Numbered from the stretch's first letter, positions 8,751-18,164 are shown. The stretch is 64,000 nucleotides of DNA from DATAUD01 sp035511075 (GCA_035511075.1 DATKFW010000131.1:186001-250000); one strand, 5' to 3'. The notes: generated by a model from the letters alone, not told the origin. Numbers and translations are program-made.

Positions 8751-9280
8751 TATTCCTCCACGATCTCGATGTGCGTGCTGCCCAGGCTTTCCAGCAGCAG
8801 GCGGGTTTCGGTTTCGGAATATTTCGGGTCGCCTGTCTCGATGACCACAAAGAACCGGTCGTGTGTGGCCAGGGCAAATCGCCGGTTCTTGAGGAGCGGA
8901 TGATAGAGGCGGGGCAGGCGGTTGAGGAACAACATGCCAAGCAGCGCCCCGAACGAGCCGAACAAAATCGTCAGTTCGTACGACGGCGGAAAGGCGGCAA
9001 ACGGACTGAACATCGGTTTGCCGCCAATGACGATCCGGTAATCGAAGGCGTTCATGAACCAGATCATCAGCATGCCCGTCGTGTAGCCGAGGCATCCGCC
9101 GATGAAGGAAAACCATCCGACCTTCGAATTGCCGATTCCCATCGCCCGGTCCATGCCATGGATCGGAAAAGGCGAAAAAACGTCCCATTGGTGGAACCCG
9201 CTTTCATGCACTTTTTCGGCCGCATGCAGCGTGGCCGCAGGCGTCTCAAATTCTGCCATCATGGCGTAATTGGCTGGCAT
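8750..9280 (-). CDS. actD: Alternative complex III subunit ActD (DUF3341)
   Basis: A 176-residue DUF3341 protein with two membrane helices (about residues 56-77 and 99-120) between soluble ends. The N terminus (MAEFETPAATLHAAEKVHESG...VFSPFPIHGMDRAMG) is the recognisable family signature. In ACIII, ActD is a small membrane-bound subunit that packs next to ActC/ActF. The start overlaps the actC stop by one base (TGATG), as throughout this operon. Confidence 0.94.
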   Translation of the reverse strand: MPANYAMMAEFETPAATLHAAEKVHESGFHQWDVFSPFPIHGMDRAMGIGNSKVGWFSFIGGCLGYTTGMLMIWFMNAFDYRIVIGGKPMFSPFAAFPPSYELTILFGSFGALLGMLFLNRLPRLYHPLLKNRRFALATHDRFFVVIETGDPKYSETETRLLLESLGSTHIEIVEE

Positions 9281-10758
9281 CAGTGTTTCTCCCCAATCTT
9301 GGCCCCGCCCAGCGGGTTGTGCGGGTCAGCCTGCGGCGTGACTCCCTTGACTTCCGCAATGGCAATGAGCGGAATGTAGCGAATGAACAACAGGAAAAAT
9401 GTGAAAAACAGCCCAAAGGTTCCCAGATACTGCAGCACGTCGATCCACGTCGGGCTGTAGTAATTCCAATTCGACGGGATGAATTCGCGCTGGAGGGAGG
9501 TCACCACAATTACGAATCGCTCGAACCACATCCCGACGTTGACCAGGATCGAAAGGAAAAAGACCAGCAACATGCTCGTGCGTATTTTCTTGAACCAAAA
9601 AAACTGCGGAACAATGACGTTGCAGGTCACCATCGTCCAAAACGCCCACCAGTACGGAGCCGGCGGAATGTGGAACAACGGCCCCAGGATAAACGGATCG
9701 GCCGCGCGGTTGTGCAGGAAGAGAAATCTTTCGTAGGGATTGCCGCTGTACCAGGCAATGAAAAACTCCATCGCATAGGCGTATCCGACTATCGAGCCGG
9801 TGGCCAATGTCACTTTGCACATCAGTTCCACGTGCCGCACCGTGATGATCTCCTCCAGCTTGAGCATCCGGCGCAACGGCACCAATAGCGTCAGCACCAT
9901 CCCGAAACCCGAATAAACCGCGCCTGCCACGAAGTAAGGCGGGAAAATCGTGGTATGCCATCCTGGCAATTGCGACACTGCGAAGTCCAGTGACACGATG
10001 GAATGGACGGAGAGCACCAGCGGCGTGGAAAGGCCGGCCAGGATCAGGTAGGCCTTCTCATAGTTGCTCCAGTGCCGGTTGGACCCGGTCCAGCCCAGCG
10101 CGAAAAGCCCGTAACCGAACTTGCGAATCTTGGTTTTCGCGCGGTCGCGCATCACCGCCAGATCGGGAATCAATCCCATGTACCAAAACAGCACCGACAC
10201 TGTGAAATAAGTCGAAACGGCGAACACGTCCCACATCAGGGGCGAGCGGAATTGCGGCCAGATGCTGTAGGAATTGGGAATGGGAAAGAGCCACCATCCA
10301 AACCAAATCCTGCCGATATGGATCAAGGGAAAAATCCCCGCGCACATGACGGCGAAAATCGTCATCGCCTCCGCCGCCCGGTTGATGGAGGTGCGCCAGC
10401 GCTGGCGCAGCAGGAAAAGAATGGCCGAAATGAGTGTTCCGGCGTGCCCGATGCCGATCCACCAGACGAAATTGATGATCGCCCAGCCCCACATCACCGG
10501 ATGTTGCAATCCCCAGACCCCAACGCCGGTGGACATCAGGTAAAGTATCATCGCAAAACACAGCGTCATCATGGTGACGCTGATGAGGAAGGAGATTTTC
10601 CACCAACCGGGCGTTTCCCCTTCCACGACGCCAGCGATCCTGTCGGATAGCCAGCCCAATCCGCGCTGATTGGCCACCAACGGCACCCGCTCCAGTTGCG
10701 CGGGCGGCCCCTGGACGTTGATCGGCGGATTGTCGTCGAGAGCAGGTGATGCGGCCAT
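9280..10758 (-). CDS. actC: Alternative complex III NrfD-like membrane subunit ActC
   Basis: A 492-residue integral membrane protein of the NrfD/PsrC family with about ten helices. In ACIII this subunit holds the menaquinol/quinol-oxidising site beneath ActB. Typical features are an acidic/Pro N terminus (MAASPALDDNPP), a helix pair containing GIGHAGTLISAILFLLRQRW, and the quinone-pocket region around NFVWWIGIGHAG. The ATG at 10758 overlaps the actB stop (TAATG). Upstream in-frame codons lie within actB and are excluded. Confidence 0.94.
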   Translation of the reverse strand: MAASPALDDNPPINVQGPPAQLERVPLVANQRGLGWLSDRIAGVVEGETPGWWKISFLISVTMMTLCFAMILYLMSTGVGVWGLQHPVMWGWAIINFVWWIGIGHAGTLISAILFLLRQRWRTSINRAAEAMTIFAVMCAGIFPLIHIGRIWFGWWLFPIPNSYSIWPQFRSPLMWDVFAVSTYFTVSVLFWYMGLIPDLAVMRDRAKTKIRKFGYGLFALGWTGSNRHWSNYEKAYLILAGLSTPLVLSVHSIVSLDFAVSQLPGWHTTIFPPYFVAGAVYSGFGMVLTLLVPLRRMLKLEEIITVRHVELMCKVTLATGSIVGYAYAMEFFIAWYSGNPYERFLFLHNRAADPFILGPLFHIPPAPYWWAFWTMVTCNVIVPQFFWFKKIRTSMLLVFFLSILVNVGMWFERFVIVVTSLQREFIPSNWNYYSPTWIDVLQYLGTFGLFFTFFLLFIRYIPLIAIAEVKGVTPQADPHNPLGGAKIGEKH

Positions 10759-13700
10759 TAGAGTGTTCCTTTCCCGGTATCCTGGGCTCCGCTTCCGCCT
10801 TCGCTGCCGTTTGCCGACGGCGCTCCTTCCGCGTTGATATAATCTCTCTCCGTGTAGGGCATCGGATTTTCCTTGTAATCGGGCATGAGCGGGTTGGGGT
10901 TGCGCACCCTGGCCAGATAGGTGCAGCGCGGCTTTGTCAAGAGGAATTCTAACACCTTGTAGGTCCGCTCCTGCCCCTTGGCCTTGCTCACGCGGCTTTC
11001 CGGATCGGATATGTCGCCAAATATGATCGCCTCCGCCGGGCACGCCTGCTGGCACGCCGTCTTGGGCACCGTCCCGTCGGCCTCAGTCAGGCGAATGTGG
11101 CCGCTGTCGCGCGCCTTGACCTTGGCCGCGATCCGGGCCTGCTCGATCCGTTGCAGGCAGAGGCTGCATTTCTCCATGACGCCCCTCATGCGCACCGAGA
11201 CATCCGGGTTCTTGACCAGACGGGACAACTGCCATTGGTCCTCGGGCAAATTGCCCTTGTCCGGGTTCTTCAACCAGCGCAGTAATTCCCATTCCCCATG
11301 CGTTTCCATGACCAGCGGGCTTTGGTAAAGATGATTGAGCGGACGGCGGTTGTAATCGAAAAAGTTGAAGCGGCGCACTTTGTACGGGCAGTTGTTGGAA
11401 CAATACCTCGTGCCCACGCAGCGGTTGTAAGTCATCACGTTCAACCCCTCGTCGTCGTGCGATGTCGCGTTGACGGGGCAAACGCTCTCGCACGGCGCCG
11501 CCTCGCAATGCTGGCAGAGCATCGGCTGCGCAACCGCCTGCGGGTCGTCAACTGGCCCGGCGTAATACCGGTCGATCCGGATCCAGTGCATTTCGCGGCT
11601 CTTGCCGACCATCTCTTTGCCCACGATCGGGACGTTGTTTTCGCTTTGACAAGCAACCATGCACGCCGAGCAGCCCACGCACCGGTTCAGATCGATCGAC
11701 ATTCCCCACTGATTCAGCGCATTGGCCTTGGTCGTGTCCAATGGGTTGGGGTAGAGGGGTTCCACCACCGACGGCTGCTCTGGTCTCATCTGTTGCGCAA
11801 ACGCCGGATTCTTTCGGTACTGATCGAGATTGGCTTCGCGGATGACGGGACGCCCTTCCATGCTCCAATGGCTTTGGGTGACCGCCAGCTCGTAACTCTT
11901 GTCGTGCGAGTCCACGAGGGCAGCTCCAGAGGCGTAGTACATGTTGTCGCTGGTGCGCAGCTTGTAAGCGTTGAAGCCGGCGCCGGCCCCGACCCGCCCC
12001 GTCTTTTCGCGTCCGTAACCCAGGGCCACGCCCACCGTGTTGTCCGCCATCCCGGGCTGGACCCACACCTGCCCGCGCACGGTGCGGCCATTCAATGTGA
12101 CGTCAACGGTAAAATCAAAAAATTTCTGATTTTGCGAGTTGCGTTCCGTAAAGACCCCCAGGGCCTTCGCCGTGGCCGGGCTGAGCAAAACGGCATTGTC
12201 CCACGTCAATTTTGTAATGGGATCGGGTAATTCCTGCAGCCAGCCGTTGTTGTTGTACCGCCCGTCGTCCACCTTGGAATCGCGATAAAACACCAGGTCC
12301 AGATGCTCCTTGGACGGCGCGGCTGCCGGCGCCCTGAGTTCGTCCACGGCGCGCGCCAGCGCGGCCCCGTCGAACTGGGCGTTGGCAAGGGGCGCGGCGC
12401 TGTCAGCCAAAAAGCCGTCGTGCAGGAATTTTCCCCAATCGTCCTCGCCCTTTCCGCCGACAGAGCGAAAGGTTTCCCGCGCAATTTCGTAAGCACTGCT
12501 GGGCGCAATCCCACCTAGGACCGCCAGCACTTCCAATTCCGTGATCCCCCCAAAAAGCGGGTCGATCAATGGTTGAATCGCCACGATGGTTCCGTCGGCC
12601 GTCCGGGCGTCGCCCCACGATTCGAGAAAATGCGCCATGGGCAAGTCCAGGTGCGTGTCCGCATGCACGGCCGGGTCCCAGGAAGTTTCGTCCAGATAGT
12701 AACCGAGGCGAATGACAGTTTTCGCCTTGGCCTGGGTCTGCGGCCAATTCAGGTCGGCAGGCGCATTGTAGGCCGGATTGCCGCCGAGAATGACCAGCGC
12801 GCGCACCTCTCCGGCATTGAGCGCGGACGCCAGCTCGGCCAGCGTGCCGTCCTTGGAAACCTGCGCCTGATGAAATTCAACCGTTTGATTGACTGCGCCC
12901 AGCGCTTCGTTCATCGCGATGACCAGAAGGTGCGCCGCCGGCGGCAGCCGGTAACCGGCCAGCACCAGGCTTTTGCCGGCGTTGGCTTTGAGGTCCGCGG
13001 CGCAGGGGACAATCCACGCATCGTGCGCCTCGGCCGGCCCGGCCAGGTCGCGCAGCTTCTGGTCAACGTCCGAAGATTTTAACACGTTTAAGGCCAGGCG
13101 CGCCATCACCGGAACGATCATGCTGGGTGGAACACGCAAGCGATGGTCCGCGTTGAGCCCGGTCAACGTGAAGAGGCTTTCCACCGCGTAAAGCCGGCTC
13201 ATCGAATCGTCCTTGGTTTCCAGCGCGCGCCCTTTGGCAAAGCGCCGGATGTGCCCGTGCGCATTCTGTTCGCTGCCGATAAAATCGCAATCCAACGAAA
13301 CAATCACCCGGGCCTCATCGAGCTTGTAATAGGGTTCGACGGGGCTGTTGTAAGCCAATGACGCCGCTTGGCGTCCCACGTCCAAATCCACCGGCTCGTA
13401 AACATACCATCGCGCCGCCGGAAACTTGCCCATCAATGATTGCTGCAACCGTTCCCGCGAAGGCGAACTGCTTTGCTCCAGCAAGAACGCCAATCCGGTG
13501 CCGTCGCCTGCTTCCTTGCCCACTGCCTGCACGTAATCCAGCGCCGCCGCGCGGCTCTCCCCGAATCCGTTGCGGGTCGCGCGCATCGCCCGGTCCGGGT
13601 CGTAAAGGCCCAAAACGGCCGCCTGCGTCATCGCGTCGGTTCCGCCGTTGCTGTCAGGATGGTCCGGGTTGCCCTCGATTTTTGTCGGACGCCCTTCGTT

Positions 13701-14042
13701 GGACTTGACGACCAGCGGCGTAGCGCCGCGGCGCGAGGGCATGGCAGTGGCAAAATATTGCGCGACGCCGTACGTGTAATTCTCCGGCATCTTGGCGAAG
13801 GGATAAATCTTCTCCACCGGCCGCCGGCAACCTGTCGCGCCGAGTCCGGCCAGCAGGAAGGAAGCCGACATGATCTTGACGAAATTGCGCCGCGACACCG
13901 GGTCGGTCAGTTCGCTGGCACCCGCCGGGAACTCCCGCTCCAACCATTGTCGAAATTGGGGCGTGTCGGAGACTTGCTCCAAACTGCGCCAATACTTCGG
14001 CCCAATTTCCGGTTCAGGACAGGGTGGCGGAATCGTTTTCAT
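10758..14042 (-). CDS. actB: Alternative complex III fused molybdopterin-oxidoreductase-like/ferredoxin subunit ActB
   Basis: A 1094-residue periplasmic subunit. A twin-arginine motif SRRNFVK lies near residue 40 (signal AxSFLLAGLGATGC). It is followed by a molybdopterin-oxidoreductase-like domain that in ACIII does not carry Mo, then an FeS domain with four Cys clusters: CVGCSACMVAC (about 784-794), CQHCEAAPCESVCP, CVGTRYCSNNCP, and CSLC...CQQACP (about 957-1004). It receives electrons from quinol via ActC and passes them to the haems of ActA/ActE. I chose the ATG at 14042, which overlaps the actA stop (ATGA); the 29 extra upstream codons lie inside actA. Confidence 0.95.
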   Translation of the reverse strand: MKTIPPPCPEPEIGPKYWRSLEQVSDTPQFRQWLEREFPAGASELTDPVSRRNFVKIMSASFLLAGLGATGCRRPVEKIYPFAKMPENYTYGVAQYFATAMPSRRGATPLVVKSNEGRPTKIEGNPDHPDSNGGTDAMTQAAVLGLYDPDRAMRATRNGFGESRAAALDYVQAVGKEAGDGTGLAFLLEQSSSPSRERLQQSLMGKFPAARWYVYEPVDLDVGRQAASLAYNSPVEPYYKLDEARVIVSLDCDFIGSEQNAHGHIRRFAKGRALETKDDSMSRLYAVESLFTLTGLNADHRLRVPPSMIVPVMARLALNVLKSSDVDQKLRDLAGPAEAHDAWIVPCAADLKANAGKSLVLAGYRLPPAAHLLVIAMNEALGAVNQTVEFHQAQVSKDGTLAELASALNAGEVRALVILGGNPAYNAPADLNWPQTQAKAKTVIRLGYYLDETSWDPAVHADTHLDLPMAHFLESWGDARTADGTIVAIQPLIDPLFGGITELEVLAVLGGIAPSSAYEIARETFRSVGGKGEDDWGKFLHDGFLADSAAPLANAQFDGAALARAVDELRAPAAAPSKEHLDLVFYRDSKVDDGRYNNNGWLQELPDPITKLTWDNAVLLSPATAKALGVFTERNSQNQKFFDFTVDVTLNGRTVRGQVWVQPGMADNTVGVALGYGREKTGRVGAGAGFNAYKLRTSDNMYYASGAALVDSHDKSYELAVTQSHWSMEGRPVIREANLDQYRKNPAFAQQMRPEQPSVVEPLYPNPLDTTKANALNQWGMSIDLNRCVGCSACMVACQSENNVPIVGKEMVGKSREMHWIRIDRYYAGPVDDPQAVAQPMLCQHCEAAPCESVCPVNATSHDDEGLNVMTYNRCVGTRYCSNNCPYKVRRFNFFDYNRRPLNHLYQSPLVMETHGEWELLRWLKNPDKGNLPEDQWQLSRLVKNPDVSVRMRGVMEKCSLCLQRIEQARIAAKVKARDSGHIRLTEADGTVPKTACQQACPAEAIIFGDISDPESRVSKAKGQERTYKVLEFLLTKPRCTYLARVRNPNPLMPDYKENPMPYTERDYINAEGAPSANGSEGGSGAQDTGKGTL

Positions 14043-14707
14043 CGGTGACAGGTCGAACAATTTTGCAGCGACTGAACGTGCCAGTCGTTGATAATGCCCT
14101 GGCCGAGGGCGAGTTGCTGGGACGCCCAATCCCTGGGGTTATCCGTTACCACCCAGTCCAGGTCGGTGATCTTGTCCAGGGGCCGCAGGTGCATGGCGGG
14201 GGCGCGATGGCAATTCAAACAAAAGGTCATGCTCAAGGGTTTGGCGTGATAAACCTCATCCATGTGATTGATCGGCCCGTGGCATTCCACGCAACTGACC
14301 CCGCGGTTGACGTGGACCGAATGGTTGAAATAGACGTAATCGGGCAGCTTATGGATTTGCACCCACTCGATGGGCCGGCCCGAGGCCGCGCTGTCACGGA
14401 CCACCGCCAGGCGCGGGTCGTCCTTCAAAACCTGATTGTGGCAATTCATGCAGACCGAAGTGGCCGGAATGTTCGAATACCAGGATTTCTCCACGCCATT
14501 GTGGCAATACCGGCAATCCAGCCCCAATTGCGTCACATGAACGCTGTGCGGAAAGGCCACAGGTTGAATCGGCTCATAGCCCACTCGCGTGTACTTCGGC
14601 GTAAAATAATAAGTGACCCCGCCCGTCACGGCCGTCCCGACCAGCAACGCGCAAATAATGATATTGCGCGGAAGCCGGTTGGTCCACTTCGGAAAAATAT
14701 CAGACAT
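14039..14707 (-). CDS. actA: Alternative complex III pentahaem cytochrome ActA
   Basis: A 222-residue membrane-anchored multihaem cytochrome c and first gene of the operon. One helix (about 15-33) anchors it to the periplasmic face. Five CXXCH motifs are present: CRYCH, CMNCH, CVECH, CLNCH and CSTCH, the standard ActA count. The last haem motif is almost at the C terminus (CSTCHR). ActA wires the FeS subunit ActB to ActE and cytochrome acceptors. The promoter must lie in the 350-base region upstream, which contains the palindrome at 14907-14924 and a hairpin at 14835-14864. Confidence 0.95.
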   Translation of the reverse strand: MSDIFPKWTNRLPRNIIICALLVGTAVTGGVTYYFTPKYTRVGYEPIQPVAFPHSVHVTQLGLDCRYCHNGVEKSWYSNIPATSVCMNCHNQVLKDDPRLAVVRDSAASGRPIEWVQIHKLPDYVYFNHSVHVNRGVSCVECHGPINHMDEVYHAKPLSMTFCLNCHRAPAMHLRPLDKITDLDWVVTDNPRDWASQQLALGQGIINDWHVQSLQNCSTCHR

Positions 14708-14834
14708 TCAAGTCCATCTTTCTGCGCATCAAGCCGCAAAGACGCCCGCGATTGTTCTTGCAGCAGCCGTTCTCGTCAACATTTTTTCCCGCCACACGCG
14801 AAAATAAACACATTAGCAAAACTTCGGCCGCTCG

Positions 14835-14864
14835 GGGTCAATGGATTAGCAAATCTTTTGACCC
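14835..14864. promoter_or_regulatory. Nested inverted repeat upstream of actA
   Basis: GGGTCAA (14835-14841) pairs with TTGACCC (14858-14864). Inside it, GATT (14844-14847) pairs with AATC (14852-14855) around an AGCA loop. It sits 128 bases before the actA ATG, in what is probably the operon leader or promoter region. It could be a regulator site or an RNA hairpin; which one cannot be told from sequence. Confidence 0.35.
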
Positions 14865-14906
14865 GCGGAACTATTTAAGGACTTCCCCTATCCGTGGCAA
14901 GCGACT

Positions 14907-14924
14907 TTGTGAAATTTTTCACGA
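14907..14924. promoter_or_regulatory. Rex-like or CRP/FNR-family-like operator palindrome
   Basis: The 18-mer TTGTGAAATTTTTCACGA contains the perfect palindrome GTGAAATTTTTCAC (14909-14922). It differs by one base from the Rex consensus TTGTGAA-N4-TTCACAA, and by one from the CRP-family consensus TGTGA-N6-TCACA. It lies about 200 bases upstream of actA and about 150 upstream of the LRR protein gene, in the divergent intergenic region (14708-15076). A redox or nutritional regulator controlling a respiratory operon makes sense, but both families fit. Confidence 0.5.
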
Positions 14925-15076
14925 ATTAGGCGGATTTAATGCACCGCATTAGTTGCGTTGCAAGGATTGCTCCGCCGTCGAATCCGTGAAATCCGCTCCA
15001 CAACCGGAGGGTATGACCCGATTTGTATGCTGTTTAACTTGATTCAGCGGCAAAAATGACGGAAGCTCCCCGGCGA

Positions 15077-16663
15077 ATGAAACAAACCATCCCCGTTCTC
15101 TTAGGGTTTCTGTTATTGGCCGCCTGCCCGGTGCGCGCACAATTCGATTGTGCGACAAATCCCAGCGGCATCACCGCGACCCTCATCGGCTACACCGGGC
15201 CTGGCGGCGCCGTGACCATTCCAACCAACTTCAACGACCTGTTGGTCACCGGCATCGGACCGGAAGTGTTTCTTTCCAATGCCAGCCTGACCAGCGTCAC
15301 GATTCCAGCCAGCATCACCAACATTGGAACTGAGGCCTTCGACGGTTGTGTCAACTTGACAAACGCCACGCTGGCCGACGGCATCGTGGACATCGGGAAC
15401 ATGGCATTTTATGGCTGTAGCAACCTGCCAAGCATCACGATACCCGCCAATGTCGCCAGCCTTGCAATTGAGGCTTTCGGGGATTGCGCCAAATTGACCA
15501 ACATTTACTTCAACGGCGACGCTCCCAACGTGGGTGCGTCTGTTTTCATTCATGACACGGCGACGATCTATTACGTGATTGGCAACACCGGCTGGAGCTC
15601 CCCTTTTGCCGGGCTCCCGGCCATTGCGGAAATTCCCTACACTTACGCAACCAACGCCGATAATACACTTACGATCACCGGTTACTCCGGAATTGGCGGT
15701 TACGTGACCGTGCCCACCAACATCAATGGCCTGACCGTCACGAGCATCGGCGTGGGCGCATTCTACGATTCCGCCACACTGGTCAACGTGGTCATTCCCC
15801 GAAGTGTCACCAACGTCGGGGTGGAGGCATTTGCCGCCTGCGGCGAGCTTGTGGCAATCAGGGTGGATTCGCAAAATTTATATTACACCAGCGTTAACGG
15901 AGTGTTGTTCGACAAAACCCAAACCACACTTGTGGCGTATCCCGGCGGCGTTTTGGGAAGCTACACGATTCCCGCCAATGTCACTTCCATTGGTGATTAT
16001 GCGGCTTACTGGTGCCAGTTGACCAGCATCGCGATCCCCAGCGGGATCACAAACTTCGGAATTTATGCCTTCTCTTTCAACTTCAGTTTGACAAACGCGT
16101 CCATCGCCGACGGGGTCACCAATATCGGAGACTATGCCTTCCTCCTCTGCCGCGATTTGATCAGCGCCAAGATCCCGGCCAGTGTCACCAGCATTGGACT
16201 GGAGGCCTTCTCAGGATGCGCTTCATTGACCAGTATGACCATTCCCGCCAGCGTCACCAGCCTGGGAGACTATGCCTTCTCATACACGGGCCTCACCGGG
16301 GTCTATTTCCTGGGCAACGCCCCCGCGGCTGATTCCAATGTGTTCGATTCTTACGGCGGCGTGACTCTCTATTACTTCCTCGGCGCGACCGGCTGGAGTT
16401 CCCCGTTTGGCGGTGCTCCTGCCTTATTGTGGAACCCGGTGATCGAAACCGGCCCGGGCGCTTTCGATTTTCAGAGCAATCGATTTGGTTTCAATATCAC
16501 GGGAGCTACCAACAGCCTCGTCGTGGTCGAAGCCTGCAACGACTTGTCCAACCCCGATTGGGTTCCGCTCCAGACGCTCACCCTCACCGGCGGTTCGTTT
16601 TATTTCAGCGATCCGCAGTGGACCAATTACCCCAGCCGCTTTTACCGCATCAGTTTCCCGTGA
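15077..16663 (+). CDS. Secreted BspA-type (LRR_5) leucine-rich-repeat protein
   Basis: A 528-residue exported protein. The start at 15077 gives a clean signal peptide (MKQTIPVLLGFLLLAACPVRAQ); an ATG at 15056 would add seven residues. Two blocks of LRR_5 repeats follow, each opening with a segment of the type GYTGPGG/GYSGIGG...VTIPTN, with many repeats ending in SVTIPASITNIGTEAF-type turns. The last 75 residues form a beta-rich domain (VVVEACNDLSNPDW...SDPQWTNYPSRFYRI) that I recall as common on secreted proteins of Limisphaerales-type Verrucomicrobiota. Probably cell-surface or secreted, binding proteins or glycans. No sorting signal is recognised. Confidence 0.85.
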   Translation: MKQTIPVLLGFLLLAACPVRAQFDCATNPSGITATLIGYTGPGGAVTIPTNFNDLLVTGIGPEVFLSNASLTSVTIPASITNIGTEAFDGCVNLTNATLADGIVDIGNMAFYGCSNLPSITIPANVASLAIEAFGDCAKLTNIYFNGDAPNVGASVFIHDTATIYYVIGNTGWSSPFAGLPAIAEIPYTYATNADNTLTITGYSGIGGYVTVPTNINGLTVTSIGVGAFYDSATLVNVVIPRSVTNVGVEAFAACGELVAIRVDSQNLYYTSVNGVLFDKTQTTLVAYPGGVLGSYTIPANVTSIGDYAAYWCQLTSIAIPSGITNFGIYAFSFNFSLTNASIADGVTNIGDYAFLLCRDLISAKIPASVTSIGLEAFSGCASLTSMTIPASVTSLGDYAFSYTGLTGVYFLGNAPAADSNVFDSYGGVTLYYFLGATGWSSPFGGAPALLWNPVIETGPGAFDFQSNRFGFNITGATNSLVVVEACNDLSNPDWVPLQTLTLTGGSFYFSDPQWTNYPSRFYRISFP

Positions 16664-16784
16664 CCCCTTGCGCATCTGAGGTCGCGGAGGGAGATTTCCG
16701 AAAACCAATCAACAACCCATTTCAAAGAAGTCTCGAATCCATGTTGCGACCCCGGGCGGCATCGGGTAACTTGCTCTTTGAATT

Positions 16785-18155
16785 ATGACGCTCACTGAAA
16801 AGATCCTGGCCCGGGCGGCGGGCAAGAGCCGGGTCGAGGCCGGCGACAATGTCTGGGTGCAAGCCGACATTCTCATGACTCACGACGTATGCGGACCGGG
16901 TACCATCGGCGTCTTTAAAAGGGAATTCGGCGCCAACGCCAAGGTCTGGGACCGCCAAAAAGTCGTCATCATGCCCGATCATTATATTTTTACCGCCGAT
17001 TCCAAATCCAATCGCAACGTCGATATCCTGCGCGACTTCGCCCGCGAACAGAACATCCCTTATTTTTACGACGTAATCGACGACGCCAACGGGACGTGGA
17101 AGTTCGATTCCAGCAAGGGCATGCTCCGGCGCCAATACGGCTCCCATTACGCCGGCGTTTGCCACACCGCCCTGCCGCAAAAGGGCCATACACGCCCCGG
17201 CGAAATCCTTTTCGGGACCGATTCCCACACCTGCATGGCCGGCGCGTTCAATGAATTTGCCACCGGCATCGGCAACACCGACGCCGCCTTTGTCATGGGC
17301 ACCGGCAAATTGCTTCTAAAAGTGCCCCAATCCATGCACTTTCGCCTCGAAGGCAAATTGCAGCCGGGCGTCATGGCCAAGGACATCATCCTCCATTGCA
17401 TCGGGGAGATTGGTTTTGACGGCGCCACCTACCGCGCGATGCAATTCGACGGCGACGGCGTCGAGAATTTGTCGATGGACGACCGCATGACCATTGCCAA
17501 CATGGCCATCGAGGCCGGCGGCAAGAACGGCATTTTCCAATTCGATTCCCAGACTCAGGCGGCGGTGGACCATCGCTGCAAGCTCAACAACACCAAAGCC
17601 GAATACCAACCCGTGGAACCGGACCAGGACCAAAAGTTTGTCTATGAGATGGTCGTCGATATGTCCACACTGGAGCCCACCGTGGCCTGCCATCCTGACC
17701 CCGGCCGGCGCAAATTGGCGCGGGACCTGGGCGCGACCATCCTGGACCGCGCCTACGTCGGTTCCTGCACCGGCGGCAAGACCAGCGATTTCCTGGAATT
17801 CGCGCGCGTGGTCCGCGGCCGCAAAGTCGTCATCGCCACATTTGGCGTGCCCGCCACGCCGGAAATTGTGCATGACTTGCAAACCGCCCGCTGGAACGGC
17901 AAGACGGTTTGGGACATCCTGGTCGATGCGGGAGTGCAAATGACCGAAAACGCCGGTTGCGCCGCCTGCCTGGGCGGCCCGGTGGACACTTTCGGGCGGA
18001 TGAACGCGCCGCTCAAGTGCATCAGCGCCACCAACCGCAATTTCCCGGGCCGAATGGGCGACAGGGAATCACAGGTGTTCCTGGCCTCGCCGGCGACGGT
18101 GGCGGCCAGCGCCTTGACCGGGCACATCACCGATCCGCGTGAGTACCTGAGTTGA
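16785..18155 (+). CDS. leuC: 3-isopropylmalate dehydratase / homoaconitase large subunit
   Basis: A 456-residue aconitase-superfamily enzyme with the [4Fe-4S] ligands in GSCTGG (about residue 328) and CAACLGG (about residues 392-395). TDSHTCMAGAF and DGDGVENLSMDDRMTIANMAIEAGGKNG are the substrate- and cluster-site signatures. The family isomerises 2- and 3-isopropylmalate in leucine synthesis or carries out analogous steps on homoaconitate or methyl-substituted malates. No small subunit (leuD) lies next to it, so it must be encoded elsewhere. LeuC versus HacA-like specificity is not decided here. Confidence 0.88.
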   Translation: MTLTEKILARAAGKSRVEAGDNVWVQADILMTHDVCGPGTIGVFKREFGANAKVWDRQKVVIMPDHYIFTADSKSNRNVDILRDFAREQNIPYFYDVIDDANGTWKFDSSKGMLRRQYGSHYAGVCHTALPQKGHTRPGEILFGTDSHTCMAGAFNEFATGIGNTDAAFVMGTGKLLLKVPQSMHFRLEGKLQPGVMAKDIILHCIGEIGFDGATYRAMQFDGDGVENLSMDDRMTIANMAIEAGGKNGIFQFDSQTQAAVDHRCKLNNTKAEYQPVEPDQDQKFVYEMVVDMSTLEPTVACHPDPGRRKLARDLGATILDRAYVGSCTGGKTSDFLEFARVVRGRKVVIATFGVPATPEIVHDLQTARWNGKTVWDILVDAGVQMTENAGCAACLGGPVDTFGRMNAPLKCISATNRNFPGRMGDRESQVFLASPATVAASALTGHITDPREYLS

Positions 18156-18164
18156 CGGGGCTTC

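Noticed and set aside
15200..16300. Direct repeats suggesting a CRISPR or tandem array
   Set aside because: The repeats are in frame and encode LRR_5 units; spacing and sequence vary as in protein repeats.
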